A stretch of 64,000 bases of DNA from a virus. Both the position numbers and the translations under genes were made by a program. Shown here piece after piece: positions 35,172 through 42,783 of this stretch; position 1 is the first letter of the stretch; every line of letters begins with the position of its first letter. The stretch is from positions 1 through 64,000 of the IMG/VR virus record IMGVR_UViG_3300032770_000014; one strand, written 5' to 3'. Below the pieces are notes generated by a model that saw only the letters and a program-made list of their open reading frames with translations, did no database searches and was not told where the DNA came from.

Positions 35172-35773
35172 AGACTATCATCGCAATCGCGCTCTGTCTT
35201 GGTTCGCTCGCATGGGGCCAGCGCAACGAGCTTGGCGTCTACGCGACCGGCAACCTCAACCCGCAGTACATCGTGAACCTTGAGCACGGGGCTAACCCGA
35301 TCCTGGGCAGCAACAAGTCCACATGGGGCTACGGCTTCAGCTATGACCGCTTCTGGGGGAACTTCGGCGCTGGCTTCCTCTACGAGCAGAACCCGAAGTC
35401 AGACGGCAAGCTGGTGGTGCCAGACGGTTGCTGTTCGCTCTTGCAGGCCAAGACCTATATCTGGCCGCTCGATCGATGGGACTTGGCGGCGCTCGCCACG
35501 TACCGGATGCCCGTCGGGAAAAGCCGCTGGACCGTCTTCGCGCAGGCAGGACCGGGGTGGGTCATCACCAATGGCGGGTCGAACTCTGGGGTCAGTGAAG
35601 ACTTTGCACTGGTATCCGGCCTGGGCGTGGACTACCGGATTCGTAGTCGGTGGAAGCTCCGGGCGGGTGAGACGTTCCTGAACACGCATCAGGGATGTTA
35701 TGGCGATCCAACGTGCTCTGAAACATGGAGCCTGATTCAAGACTTGCGAGTAGGGGTTGTGACCACTTTCTGA
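35168..35773 (+). CDS. Putative outer-membrane beta-barrel protein
   Basis: 201 residues from an ATG overlapping the previous stop. Signal peptide MKTIIAIALCLGSLAWGQ, then alternating polar/hydrophobic strands (WGYGFSYDRFWGNFGAGFLY, YRMPVGKSRWTVFAQAGPG), short turns and a last strand ending in Phe (DLRVGVVTTF), the C-terminal signature by which the BAM machinery recognises outer-membrane proteins. Length fits an 8-stranded barrel. A phage-encoded outer-membrane protein could alter receptors or exclude other phages; that role is inference. Confidence 0.65.
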   Translation: MKTIIAIALCLGSLAWGQRNELGVYATGNLNPQYIVNLEHGANPILGSNKSTWGYGFSYDRFWGNFGAGFLYEQNPKSDGKLVVPDGCCSLLQAKTYIWPLDRWDLAALATYRMPVGKSRWTVFAQAGPGWVITNGGSNSGVSEDFALVSGLGVDYRIRSRWKLRAGETFLNTHQGCYGDPTCSETWSLIQDLRVGVVTTF

Positions 35774-35783
35774 GAGGTGCTAG

Positions 35784-36044
35784 GTGGCTGAAAATGAGGT
35801 TGAGTGTCCAAAGCAGGAAGGATGTCCACTTGGACTCACCGGAGGCAAGGTTGCCCTCATGGAGGAGCATGTGAGTAAACTGATGAAGACCGTCTATGGA
35901 GATGGCAACGGCAACGAAGGACTACAGCCGCTCGCACAACGCCGCGAGGCTCAGATGGCTCTCCTGCTCTACGTCTTTGGACCATCCAGCATCCTTGGCC
36001 TGATATTTGCTTTCATCACTCTGATTTTGCAAGCAAGACACTAA
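35784..36044 (+). CDS. Small tail-anchored membrane protein (XhlA-like)
   Basis: 86 residues from a GTG. Hydrophilic N-terminal 55 residues, then one C-terminal membrane segment (LLLYVFGPSSILGLIFAFITLIL) and a short basic end. This layout is that of XhlA-type proteins, which accompany holins in some lysis cassettes. Lysis-like genes follow, which supports the guess. Confidence 0.5.
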   Translation: MAENEVECPKQEGCPLGLTGGKVALMEEHVSKLMKTVYGDGNGNEGLQPLAQRREAQMALLLYVFGPSSILGLIFAFITLILQARH

Positions 36045-36053
36045 GGAGAATCT

Positions 36054-36569
36054 ATGAAAAACCGTATCTACGCAGCCCTCGCCTCGCTCTTGGCGCTGAC
36101 CATCGTCGCCGGGTGCCGCGCACAGCAGCCGCCCTCGCCCACGGCTTACACCTGTCCCACGGCTGTCAGCGGTGGGACCACCTACACGGAGATCAACCCG
36201 CCAGCCAGCAACCTCGTAGCGGCCTCAATTACCACCACCAGCTACAAGTGGACCCCCTCCACAGTAGGCCCGTATTGCGCCATAGTCCAGGCGTGGGGGC
36301 TTCCTGCCGGGGCGACGGTCTATCAGGTCAGTTCGCCATCAAACGTCGTCCAGATCACGAATACGGCGACTGACCCGGTAATCGACTTCAGTTGGACAGC
36401 CCCCGCCACGAACGGCACCTACTCGTCCTACACGTACATCCTGAGCTATGCGGCGGCGACGGCAGTAACGACGGTCCCGACGGCTCCAGCCTTGGCAACA
36501 CCGACCATCAGCACGTCCATGGTGGAGAGCCCGCAAATAATTCTCTCCGCCAGCCTTGGAAAGCGGTAA
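36054..36569 (+). CDS. Putative lipoprotein
   Basis: 171 residues, preceded by AAGGAGA. The signal peptide ends in a lipobox (TIVAGC), so the mature protein would start at a lipid-modified Cys near residue 23. The body is Thr/Ser/Pro-rich beta structure with an Ig/fibronectin-like region (DFSWTAPATNGTYSSYTY). It stands between two small membrane proteins. It could be an outer spanin-like component or a receptor-blocking lipoprotein; the sequence does not decide. Confidence 0.65.
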   Translation: MKNRIYAALASLLALTIVAGCRAQQPPSPTAYTCPTAVSGGTTYTEINPPASNLVAASITTTSYKWTPSTVGPYCAIVQAWGLPAGATVYQVSSPSNVVQITNTATDPVIDFSWTAPATNGTYSSYTYILSYAAATAVTTVPTAPALATPTISTSMVESPQIILSASLGKR

Positions 36570-36591
36570 ACTCTAACTCGAAAGGATTGCT

Positions 36592-36798
36592 ATGAACTGG
36601 AGTGATCTTCTCAGCAACAAGTATTTCACCGCAATCGAGGCTGCGGTCGCTGCGTTCCTTGTGACGTTCTTCTACAACTGGTGGACCGCTGGCGCAGCGT
36701 GGCCGATCAACTGGCATTCGCTGGTCACGGGCGTAGTCGGGGCGGTGATCCTCGCCGTCTATAACCTGTACAAGCAGTCGCCGACAGCGAAGCCATGA
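36592..36798 (+). CDS. Putative holin (two membrane segments)
   Basis: 68 residues with a ribosome-binding site (GAAAGGA). Two hydrophobic segments, about residues 13-32 (AIEAAVAAFLVTFFYNWW) and 43-60 (LVTGVVGAVILAVYNLY), joined by a short loop, with a short charged C-terminus. Size and topology are those of small class II-type holins. Peptidoglycan-degrading candidates lie downstream. Confidence 0.6.
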   Translation: MNWSDLLSNKYFTAIEAAVAAFLVTFFYNWWTAGAAWPINWHSLVTGVVGAVILAVYNLYKQSPTAKP

Positions 36799-36974
36799 GC
36801 ACCCCTATCAACTTTGGCGCAGCCTTGCAGCAGCTCTCTGACGATCTGCACCAGTTCTTCGTGAAGGCCAACACGGCGCTCGATACGGTCAACTTAGTGC
36901 TCAACGAGGCTGTGCAGGTGGAGAAGGACGCTGACGACAAGATCATCTCAATCCACTGGCGCTGGCCGTTTTAG
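36795..36974 (+). CDS. 59-residue hypothetical protein
   Basis: The ATG overlaps the holin stop (ATGA). A short helical protein (ALQQLSDDLHQFFVKANTAL) with a beta end (KIISIHWRWPF). Position inside the lysis cassette and coupling to the holin suggest a related role. No family recognised. Confidence 0.6.
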   Translation: MSTPINFGAALQQLSDDLHQFFVKANTALDTVNLVLNEAVQVEKDADDKIISIHWRWPF

Positions 36975-36984
36975 GAGAGAATCA

Positions 36985-37773
36985 ATGGCATTCGACATCT
37001 TCAAAGGCGGCAAGCTCGCGCCAGTTCACCTGCCGTGGCACGTCGCCCTCAGTGACCACCTTGACGCCGCCGCCAGTTGGCCCCCAGTCCCGCCGCAGGG
37101 ATGGGAATACGCCGTACCCCAGTCCGAGATGAGTGTGCTCGGCAACGACCAGTATGGATGCTGCGCCGAGTCCGGAGCGTGCGGCCTAGCGCAGATACAA
37201 AGCTGCAACGCTAATCCCACTGACCCCTTCGTTCCCACGACCGCCGAGGCGCTGGCGCTCTACACTGCCGTCACCGGGTTCAACCCGAACGATCCGAACA
37301 GCGACCAAGGGACAGTCTTAACCGACCTGCTCACCTACTGGCAGAACACCGGCTTCGAGTTGACTACCCGCTCCGGCAAGACGCGCCTAAGCCAGATCGT
37401 CGGGTGGGCCTCGCTCGACATTTCCAGCTTCGCGCTGCTGCGGTGGGCCGCGTACACGTTCGGCGGCTCCTACCTTGGCATCCAGTGCCCACAGAAGTGC
37501 GAGACGGACACAACCAACTGGAACTTCGGTCCTGGTCTGCCTATCGCTGGCGGTCACTGCATTGTGCAAGCGGGCGAGGGCGCAGCTGGCGGCAAGATGC
37601 GCACGTGGGGTCTGTTCATTCCCGCATCGGCTGGCTTTATGGGCGCGTACATCGACGAGGCCTATATCATTTGCTCAAAAGACTGGGTTAATAATCAAGA
37701 TAAGAGTCCGTCAGGCTTAAATCTGGATAGCCTTCTTGCAGCAATGAAACTAGCGGGATCGAGTTCACAATGA
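36985..37773 (+). CDS. Papain-like cysteine peptidase, probably lysis- or host-related
   Basis: 262 residues with AGGAGAG upstream. The catalytic Cys motif is GNDQYGCCAESGA (about residues 52-64), the His motif is GGHC (about 190-193), and a later DEAYIICSKDW segment supplies a possible third residue. This Cys-His pattern is that of small papain-fold proteins found in phages and bacteria. The last about 100 bp are AT-rich, and the C-terminal residues (SPSGLNLDSLLAAMK) are repeated at the end of the next gene, so the 3' end seems to have been replaced when the endonuclease gene arrived. Its stop overlaps that gene's start. Confidence 0.6.
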   Translation: MAFDIFKGGKLAPVHLPWHVALSDHLDAAASWPPVPPQGWEYAVPQSEMSVLGNDQYGCCAESGACGLAQIQSCNANPTDPFVPTTAEALALYTAVTGFNPNDPNSDQGTVLTDLLTYWQNTGFELTTRSGKTRLSQIVGWASLDISSFALLRWAAYTFGGSYLGIQCPQKCETDTTNWNFGPGLPIAGGHCIVQAGEGAAGGKMRTWGLFIPASAGFMGAYIDEAYIICSKDWVNNQDKSPSGLNLDSLLAAMKLAGSSSQ

Positions 37774-38516
37774 GTAGAGCGAAAATTCATTCCGGCGTTT
37801 GCCTTGCCTGTTGTTGCTCTTTCCCATCCGAGAGAACCAAGACACAATTTTGTAGTCGAAGCTGTGCATCGAAGGCTACGCAGCGTATGCGCAAGGAACG
37901 CGGAGACTTTAAAAACAAAATCTTGGATCATGTAATTCTTCGCGCAGTGAATTTAATTAACTCAGGTATGACTTGGAAGAACGCGGCCAAAGCTATAGGG
38001 TTGGACCATACGACCTTGCGCAAAAGAGTTAGACTCCTTGGTTGTCCTGTTCGCCGTGGACTCCGTGGCAGCAGACTACCAAGGACTTTGAATGTTCCCA
38101 CCGATGACGCTACTCTAGCCTATATTGCAGCGATGATTGATGGAGAGGGATCAGTCCAAATGTGTAGGGGGAAACGGCTCTCGCTTTGCGTCTACATTTA
38201 CAACACTAGTCTTGATTTGATGAAATGGCTTGCTTTGGTTGGCGGCGTGTATGTGCCTCGGCACACGTTGCCGCATCGTAAGCAGGGCTATGAGTGGCGA
38301 GTAAAAGGCAGGGAAGACGCCCTTGCTTTGCTCATGGCCGTTGAGCCTTTCATGATTATTAAAAAGAAACAGGCCCACGAAGCTATTGAATTTTTGCAAA
38401 GGGAAATCGGAAAGAACTATTTCAACGCGCAAAACGTATCACCAACGGGCTTGAATCTCAACAGCCTTGTCGCCGCCATGCAAGCGGCCAAGCGCAACAG
38501 ACCACCTGCAATTTGA
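37770..38516 (+). CDS. LAGLIDADG homing endonuclease fused to a displaced peptidase tail
   Basis: 248 residues. Domains in order: Cys-rich N-terminus (Cys 11, 14, 28, 32, zinc-ribbon-like), a helix-turn-helix (about 66-92, MTWKNAAKAIGLDHTTLRKR), one LAGLIDADG motif (LAYIAAMIDGEGS, 116-128) and the following beta sheet region. The last about 23 residues do not belong to the endonuclease: they repeat the C-terminus of the upstream peptidase at 11 of 15 positions. A single-motif enzyme would act as a dimer. AT-rich compared with flanking genes. Confidence 0.9.
   Translation: MSRAKIHSGVCLACCCSFPSERTKTQFCSRSCASKATQRMRKERGDFKNKILDHVILRAVNLINSGMTWKNAAKAIGLDHTTLRKRVRLLGCPVRRGLRGSRLPRTLNVPTDDATLAYIAAMIDGEGSVQMCRGKRLSLCVYIYNTSLDLMKWLALVGGVYVPRHTLPHRKQGYEWRVKGREDALALLMAVEPFMIIKKKQAHEAIEFLQREIGKNYFNAQNVSPTGLNLNSLVAAMQAAKRNRPPAI
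38439..38516 (+). pseudogene. Displaced original 3' end of the cysteine peptidase gene
   Basis: Codons 38439-38483 read SPTGLNLNSLVAAMQ, matching SPSGLNLDSLLAAMK at 37705-37749 of the intact peptidase gene. The DNA is GC-rich, like the body of the peptidase gene, whereas the intact gene's present end is AT-rich. This is therefore the older end, now read as the C-terminus of the endonuclease. Confidence 0.85.
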
Positions 38517-38531
38517 AAAGGAGCTAACCAC

Positions 38532-39098
38532 ATGAAATCGCTTTTCGCAGCACTCGCAGCACTCATCCTGCTCATGCTCGTGATCCCTGGGTACGCGCAA
38601 GTCACCACGCAAGCTACCGCCTCAGCGATCCACTACGACGGCGCTTGGACCGCCGGAACCGAAGAGACGGAGAGCCTGCCGGTGGTCTACCTCGGCGCAG
38701 CGAAGAACAACATCGTATCGCTCGGCGCACGGGAGATCATTAATCCGGGCTACTGGAACATGTATGGCGCTCTCGGCAACTACCAGCCTGACCTGACGTG
38801 GCTATTCAAGCACACGGCGCTCGATCCGTCGCAGTTCACGCTTTCCTTCGATGTGGATGGTGGGATAGCTACGCTGACAGATGGCGGGACAAAACCGGCA
38901 GTCGAGGGCCGCGCTAACTTCCAGTACGCGCTGACGGCCAACACCGCGCTCACAGGCGGCTACGCTGGCGGCGGCATGATTGGCGGCAAGCCATTTGGCG
39001 TGGTCAGCGTGGGATTCGCGTACCTGTTTGGTGATCCTAACTCGACGCAGAGCATGAGCCGGAAACGGTTTCTGCTCAGGCAAGCAATCAAGAAGTAA
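38532..39098 (+). CDS. Secreted barrel-like protein
   Basis: 188 residues with AAGGAG upstream. Signal peptide MKSLFAALAALILLMLVIPGYAQ. The mature part has alternating strands (FTLSFDVDGGIATL, ALTGGYAGGGMIGG, FGVVSVGFAYLFG) as in small outer-membrane barrels, but it continues with a basic tail (MSRKRFLLRQAIKK) instead of ending in an aromatic residue. It may be periplasmic or outer-membrane. Part of the secreted set of this phage. Confidence 0.55.
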   Translation: MKSLFAALAALILLMLVIPGYAQVTTQATASAIHYDGAWTAGTEETESLPVVYLGAAKNNIVSLGAREIINPGYWNMYGALGNYQPDLTWLFKHTALDPSQFTLSFDVDGGIATLTDGGTKPAVEGRANFQYALTANTALTGGYAGGGMIGGKPFGVVSVGFAYLFGDPNSTQSMSRKRFLLRQAIKK

Positions 39099-39101
39099 GC
39101 C

Positions 39102-39416
39102 ATGCCCTCCATAACCCCACTCACGCCCGCCGAGTGCCGCCAGATCGACTGGGAAGTCTCGCACTACCCGTGGTGGCGCAAGCGGCTTATCGAACTGGAC
39201 ATCTTCATCAATGTCTGGTTCCTCAATGGCCTGCTCGGCGAAACAATCTCAGCCCGCGCCGGCCGGATGGCCTACCGGCACCGGTGGTGGGCCGAGTGGC
39301 TCTGCGACTTTCTGGACCTGATCGAGAATAACCATGGCCCAAAGGCGGTAGAGGCTGATCGCTACCGCGCCTGGCTGGTCGAGCAGGCCGAGCTTAATTC
39401 GGGGTTGCTGACATGA
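39102..39416 (+). CDS. Conserved-type small phage protein of the lysis region
   Basis: 104 residues starting 3 bp after the previous stop. Contains the run GETISARAGRMA followed by two Trp-rich helices (HRWWAEWLCDFLDLIENNHGPKA). I recognise this pattern from small phage proteins located next to endolysin genes; its role is not known to me. The stop overlaps the next start. Confidence 0.6.
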   Translation: MPSITPLTPAECRQIDWEVSHYPWWRKRLIELDIFINVWFLNGLLGETISARAGRMAYRHRWWAEWLCDFLDLIENNHGPKAVEADRYRAWLVEQAELNSGLLT

Positions 39417-39787
39417 CCATCATGCAAGGAATCGCGCGAGAAGAGGGATTCTACGTTGAGGACAGCCGGTCCCTAAGGAACTTTAACCCCGGAAACCTCG
39501 ACCTCGAACCATGGCTTGAGCGTCCCCCCTACAACGCCGTCCTTGAGACGATCCCACACGGCTACCACGAGACGCCGCGCTTTGCCAGCTTCCCGTCCGC
39601 TAACGCTGGCTGGAGCGCCATGCGCGACCTGCTCACGAAGGACTATATCGGCATGAACGTGGCCGCAGCAATGAACAAGTGGGCGCCGCCGAGCGACGGC
39701 AACGACACTTCAGCCTACACGGAGACGATCTGCAAACTGTGCAGCGTCACGCCAGAGACGATCCTGACGGCTGAGTTGATCGGGTAG
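39413..39787 (+). CDS. Muramidase-like peptidoglycan hydrolase (endolysin candidate)
   Basis: 124 residues. It begins with a helix containing the Glu pair AREEGF, followed by NPGNLDL, FASFPSANAGWSAMRDLL, VAAAMNKWAPPSDGNDTSAY and VTPETIL. This series (NPGN - FxSFxxxxxGxxAM - WAPPxDxNDTxxY) is typical of phage lysozyme-like proteins that cut glycan strands. The short length equals a single catalytic domain. Last gene of the late plus-strand block. Confidence 0.7.
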   Translation: MTIMQGIAREEGFYVEDSRSLRNFNPGNLDLEPWLERPPYNAVLETIPHGYHETPRFASFPSANAGWSAMRDLLTKDYIGMNVAAAMNKWAPPSDGNDTSAYTETICKLCSVTPETILTAELIG

Positions 39788-39845
39788 AGCTTCACTGCAA
39801 GGGGAAGAGAAAGGAGGCGGAGCAGAGCCGTACAAACCGCATTGC

Positions 39846-39878
39846 ACGCGAGGGCCGGAGCAATCCGGCCTTTCGCGT
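39846..39878. terminator. Bidirectional hairpin between converging operons
   Basis: An outer 6-bp stem (ACGCGA with TCGCGT) and an inner perfect 6-bp stem (GGCCGG with CCGGCC) around a 6-base loop. It lies between the last late gene (+) and the last early gene (-), where both operons must stop. The T-runs are short on both sides. Confidence 0.65.
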
Positions 39879-39886
39879 CGGTGGGG

Positions 39887-40249
39887 TCACTTCTTCGCCG
39901 GTTCTTCCTTCGATGTCACCGATGGCTGTAGCGGCTTTGCTACGCACGCCGGGTCGCCGCTTCCATCAAGCTGCGGTATAAGATTCTCGCCACACGCTTT
40001 CACTAGCTCTTGGATTACGCCCTGAAGGGCAACAGACGTATCCTGTAGCTTTTTCTGTGCCGCCTGAAATTCGGCCTGCGCCTGCCGGTTCAGGTCATCA
40101 ACCTTGAAATACTTGGCCTTCAATTCAAGGGAGATAGTGGGAGCTTCCGGAGCCTTCGCTGGCGGCGATGTAGGCGGCTGCTGTGCGGTTGCGGCGTAGG
40201 CAGCGAGGCAGAGCGCGGTGAGGGCGATGAGGCGGATGAACAACTTCAT
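39887..40249 (-). CDS. Secreted coiled-coil protein
   Basis: 120 residues. Signal peptide MKLFIRLIALTALCLAAYAATAQ, Pro-rich linker, then a coiled coil (DDLNRQAQAEFQAAQKKLQD) and a C-terminal part with two Cys that could form a disulphide. Its start overlaps the stop of the gene upstream. It is the last gene of the minus-strand operon. A spanin-like or periplasmic role is possible but not shown. Confidence 0.6.
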   Translation of the reverse strand: MKLFIRLIALTALCLAAYAATAQQPPTSPPAKAPEAPTISLELKAKYFKVDDLNRQAQAEFQAAQKKLQDTSVALQGVIQELVKACGENLIPQLDGSGDPACVAKPLQPSVTSKEEPAKK

Positions 40250-40722
40250 TTCGATTTCTCCTTTTTGGATGGTTGATCTTGGTCTGAAAAGTACCAGTCT
40301 GCATCGCCTGTGATGTAGCCGCAGGGCATATCCTTCTTTGGCGATGCTGTGGTTTTCCTAGATGTGAGTATCTTATCGATCTCACACAAGTCTCTCTCAT
40401 GAGCGTCTAGCTCCTTACGGAAAGCATCGTATATCTGATCGCGGTTTGCGGACACTTCGTCGTATCGCCGCTGGAGATCAGCAATGTACGCCGCCACATC
40501 ATCGAGGGTGCGACCTTCGGGTAAAGTGCATTTGGTCAAATCACCCCTCGCACAGATGATTAGCACGCCCCCATCTGAGGGCAATGCTGGACTGATGGTG
40601 GTGTAGTACGTTTCTACTGATGGGAGAGGTGCCCGCGAGGAGCCGTCATAGGTTGTTGCTGGTACGCTCTGCCCCAGGACCGGCAACGCCGCGAGCAAAA
40701 GTGACGCGATGAGATGTTTCAT
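40246..40722 (-). CDS. Secreted hypothetical protein
   Basis: 158 residues from an ATG preceded by AAGGAG. Signal peptide MKHLIASLLLAALPVLGQ, then a mainly helical, Cys-containing body (LQRRYDEVSANRDQIYDAF, DAHERDLCEIDKIL). Two Cys near residues 57 and 66 could pair. Like its downstream neighbour it is exported; the two may work together. Function unknown. Confidence 0.6.
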   Translation of the reverse strand: MKHLIASLLLAALPVLGQSVPATTYDGSSRAPLPSVETYYTTISPALPSDGGVLIICARGDLTKCTLPEGRTLDDVAAYIADLQRRYDEVSANRDQIYDAFRKELDAHERDLCEIDKILTSRKTTASPKKDMPCGYITGDADWYFSDQDQPSKKEKSK

Positions 40723-40751
40723 GTTTCTCCTTCCCAGTCCTGGTCGCGGTT

Positions 40752-41153
40752 CTAGTCGTCGGTGGCCTTCATGCCGCGCTGCAAGTCGTCTAAGGCTGCA
40801 CGCTCGCGAATAAGGATTGCTGTGCCGTGCTGGCTCCATGTTGCGCGGACTCGCCCAACGCGAAATAACCACACAATATCTTTTTTGCGCTCTGCGATCT
40901 GGCGCTCCCGCTCCACGGTGAAGAGGTAGGCGGCGTGGATAGCTTTCGCTCTTCCTTCAGGGCTATCATCCTCCTGCCATTCTTTAAAAGAATTGTCATG
41001 CCACTTGGCGTCTGCTGGCATGAGGAATATGCCGATATGAAATTGGTCAGTTCCATAGGAATCAAGATCACGAACCCACGTTCTGACGTATTTCCACCGC
41101 GCTTTTATGTACTTCCGCTCCTGCTGCTCGGTAAGTGGCTGCTGCTCAATCAT
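40752..41153 (-). CDS. Hypothetical protein
   Basis: 133 residues. Charged, Trp-rich and mainly helical (ERKYIKARWKYVRTWVRDLD, ERERQIAERKKDIVWLFRVG). No signal peptide or membrane segment. The start codon lies within the 3' end of the small membrane gene upstream. No family recognised. Confidence 0.55.
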   Translation of the reverse strand: MIEQQPLTEQQERKYIKARWKYVRTWVRDLDSYGTDQFHIGIFLMPADAKWHDNSFKEWQEDDSPEGRAKAIHAAYLFTVERERQIAERKKDIVWLFRVGRVRATWSQHGTAILIRERAALDDLQRGMKATDD

Positions 41154-41289
41154 CGTCTTTCCCTACCTTTCTTATAGCCGCCTTCAAGTCCTGAAGATAG
41201 CAGATAATCACGAACGCGAGTACGCCGCTCCATACAAATAGGAGCACGAACGAGCAAAAGATAACATTCGCCAATCTATCCAGCGTCAT
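41146..41289 (-). CDS. 47-residue single-pass membrane protein
   Basis: From the ATG at 41289 (MTLDRLANVI). One membrane segment (FCSFVLLFVWSGVLAFVIICY) and a charged C-terminus (KAAIRKVGKDDD). Overlaps genes on both sides by a few bases, as usual in this operon. A longer frame upstream is unlikely because it lies inside the preceding gene. Confidence 0.55.
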   Translation of the reverse strand: MTLDRLANVIFCSFVLLFVWSGVLAFVIICYLQDLKAAIRKVGKDDD

Positions 41290-41701
41290 GCTCGGCTCCC
41301 TTCGCTTGCACGGAACGGGGGCTGTAAGAAGTGCGTGGATTACAGCAATTTGCCGCATTAATGGAATCCACGATAGACTGCGGATCGTTCTCTTCATACC
41401 ATTTGCGATCTCGCTCCTGTTCGACTTCTTGGAATCCGCCAGATTCCCCTAAAAATTTTTCGCCTCGTGGTTGGTCATCACCCTCTATCACATCTTTCTC
41501 GCTGACCGGCGCTTTCAGCCGCGCGTTCTCAGCCTCTAGCTCGGTGATGCGCAACCGTAAATCAGCGATGCCCTTGGTATGTTCGATAAGTTCGCCTATC
41601 TCTTCATGGTTAATTCTTATCGAAACACACTCATCTTCACGAGCAAACTTACTCCTCAATTCAAGGGCTTCCAAGATAGTCTCAATCGGCGTCTCAGTCA
41701 T
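41276..41701 (-). CDS. Coiled-coil hypothetical protein
   Basis: 141 residues from the ATG at 41701 (MTETPIETIL). A central coiled coil (IADLRLRITELEAENARLKA) is followed by an acidic, poorly ordered region and a short C-terminus with a CC pair. No enzyme motif. It overlaps both neighbours. Confidence 0.55.
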   Translation of the reverse strand: MTETPIETILEALELRSKFAREDECVSIRINHEEIGELIEHTKGIADLRLRITELEAENARLKAPVSEKDVIEGDDQPRGEKFLGESGGFQEVEQERDRKWYEENDPQSIVDSINAANCCNPRTSYSPRSVQAKGAEHDAG

Positions 41702-41882
41702 GCTTCCCTTCCTTCTGCTTCTGGATGTTCCGCCATGCGTCGGCCCATGCTTGTCGATCCTGTCGATTGTATCCAACGCGTTCGCCTAAGAGCCTACCAC
41801 CGGAAAACACACAGATGGATCGAATGCTATATTCAAGACGGGCATCCGGGTAGACCTGCTTCACTCTCTGCTCTGAAGTCAC
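41694..41882 (-). CDS. Small hypothetical protein
   Basis: 62 residues overlapping both neighbours. The sequence VKQVYPDARLEYSIRSICVFSGG followed by a Trp-rich helix (AWADAWRNIQKQK) matches a pattern I know from small phage proteins; the function is not known to me. Confidence 0.6.
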   Translation of the reverse strand: MTSEQRVKQVYPDARLEYSIRSICVFSGGRLLGERVGYNRQDRQAWADAWRNIQKQKEGKHD

Positions 41883-42319
41883 TTCCGTTCTCCCTTCTGC
41901 CCTAGCAGGCGAGTGCTAACCCTAGCAATCTCTGCTGCTATCCACGCTGGTGATTCTTTTCGCAGCCGCTCATCGTAGTGGCGCAGAGCGGCGAGCATCC
42001 CCGCTTCACCACTGCGTCCGGATGGGCCAATCTGCTGCTCAAAAGTATCCAGACACTCGCTCACCATATCCTGCTCGATCACGCGATGCAAAAAAGCAGG
42101 CGCGACGAGCGGCTCAGCGGGCGATTCATACTTTTTACGCGCTTCGCCAAAAGTGCGCGGCTCGGTAGCGAGCGCGGTCTGGCTGCATAGCTCTAAATCT
42201 TTAATTCGTTTCGCAAGGTTGATTACCGCCCCTGCGATAATCTCTGGCTCATTTGTATGGTTAAGTATTTCCCTCACCACATCCAAGTCGCCATACATCA
42301 CTTCACTGAGTTGACTCAT
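41879..42319 (-). CDS. Hypothetical helical protein
   Basis: 146 residues, mainly helical and charged. Begins MSQLSEVMYGDLDVVREILN; contains two helical pairs and ends in a basic tail. Position within a dense early operon suggests a host- or metabolism-modifying role, but nothing in the sequence specifies it. Confidence 0.55.
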   Translation of the reverse strand: MSQLSEVMYGDLDVVREILNHTNEPEIIAGAVINLAKRIKDLELCSQTALATEPRTFGEARKKYESPAEPLVAPAFLHRVIEQDMVSECLDTFEQQIGPSGRSGEAGMLAALRHYDERLRKESPAWIAAEIARVSTRLLGQKGERK

Positions 42320-42320
42320 A

Positions 42321-42491
42321 TTATTTTCCCTTCTCCACCAGCCTCTCGCCGTCCCACACCAGCCGCCGTTCCGCTGCTACCTCGCCATACTTCGTGCTCC
42401 GCCGCTCCCACGTCACTCGACTTACCCTGCACCGGCAGACCTCAACGCCGTCGATCACGCGCGGGGCCTGGTTGCAGATGGGGCAGGTCAC
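42321..42491 (-). CDS. 56-residue zinc-ribbon-like protein
   Basis: From a GTG that overlaps the upstream stop (GTGA). Two Cys pairs, TCPICNQ near the N-terminus and VCRCR around residue 20, form a likely zinc knuckle; the C-terminal part is basic with many Arg and Val. Coding is supported by exact fit between its neighbours (one base after its stop comes the next start). Function unknown. Confidence 0.6.
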   Translation of the reverse strand: MTCPICNQAPRVIDGVEVCRCRVSRVTWERRSTKYGEVAAERRLVWDGERLVEKGK

Positions 42492-42778
42492 TTCAACGCC
42501 TCAGAGATTTCTTCTCGCATGATTTCGCGTATTACTTCTTCCAGTGTCGGTGGAATAACTGGCGCGGTTTCTTTTGGTAAACCAAAACTGCCGGGGTGCA
42601 TGATACCCATCGCTACAATGCACTCCTCGCACCAGTGCCGCGTGGGAATCGCCGCGTCAACCCACCCATCCCGGCTCCATGACGCCCCTATTCTCACTGT
42701 GATAGGTTTCAAGAACCTGTCATTATCAACTGCCGACTTGCCGCATCGATCACATGTGTACGTTGTTGTTTTTGCCAT
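42488..42778 (-). CDS. Zinc-finger protein
   Basis: 96 residues from the ATG at 42778 (MAKTTTYTCDRCG). Cys pairs CDRC and CEEC separated by about 39 residues suggest one zinc site; the C-terminal half is helical and acidic (TLEEVIREIMREEISEALK). Similar two-CxxC small proteins are frequent in phage early regions. Confidence 0.6.
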   Translation of the reverse strand: MAKTTTYTCDRCGKSAVDNDRFLKPITVRIGASWSRDGWVDAAIPTRHWCEECIVAMGIMHPGSFGLPKETAPVIPPTLEEVIREIMREEISEALK

Positions 42779-42783
42779 CACGT

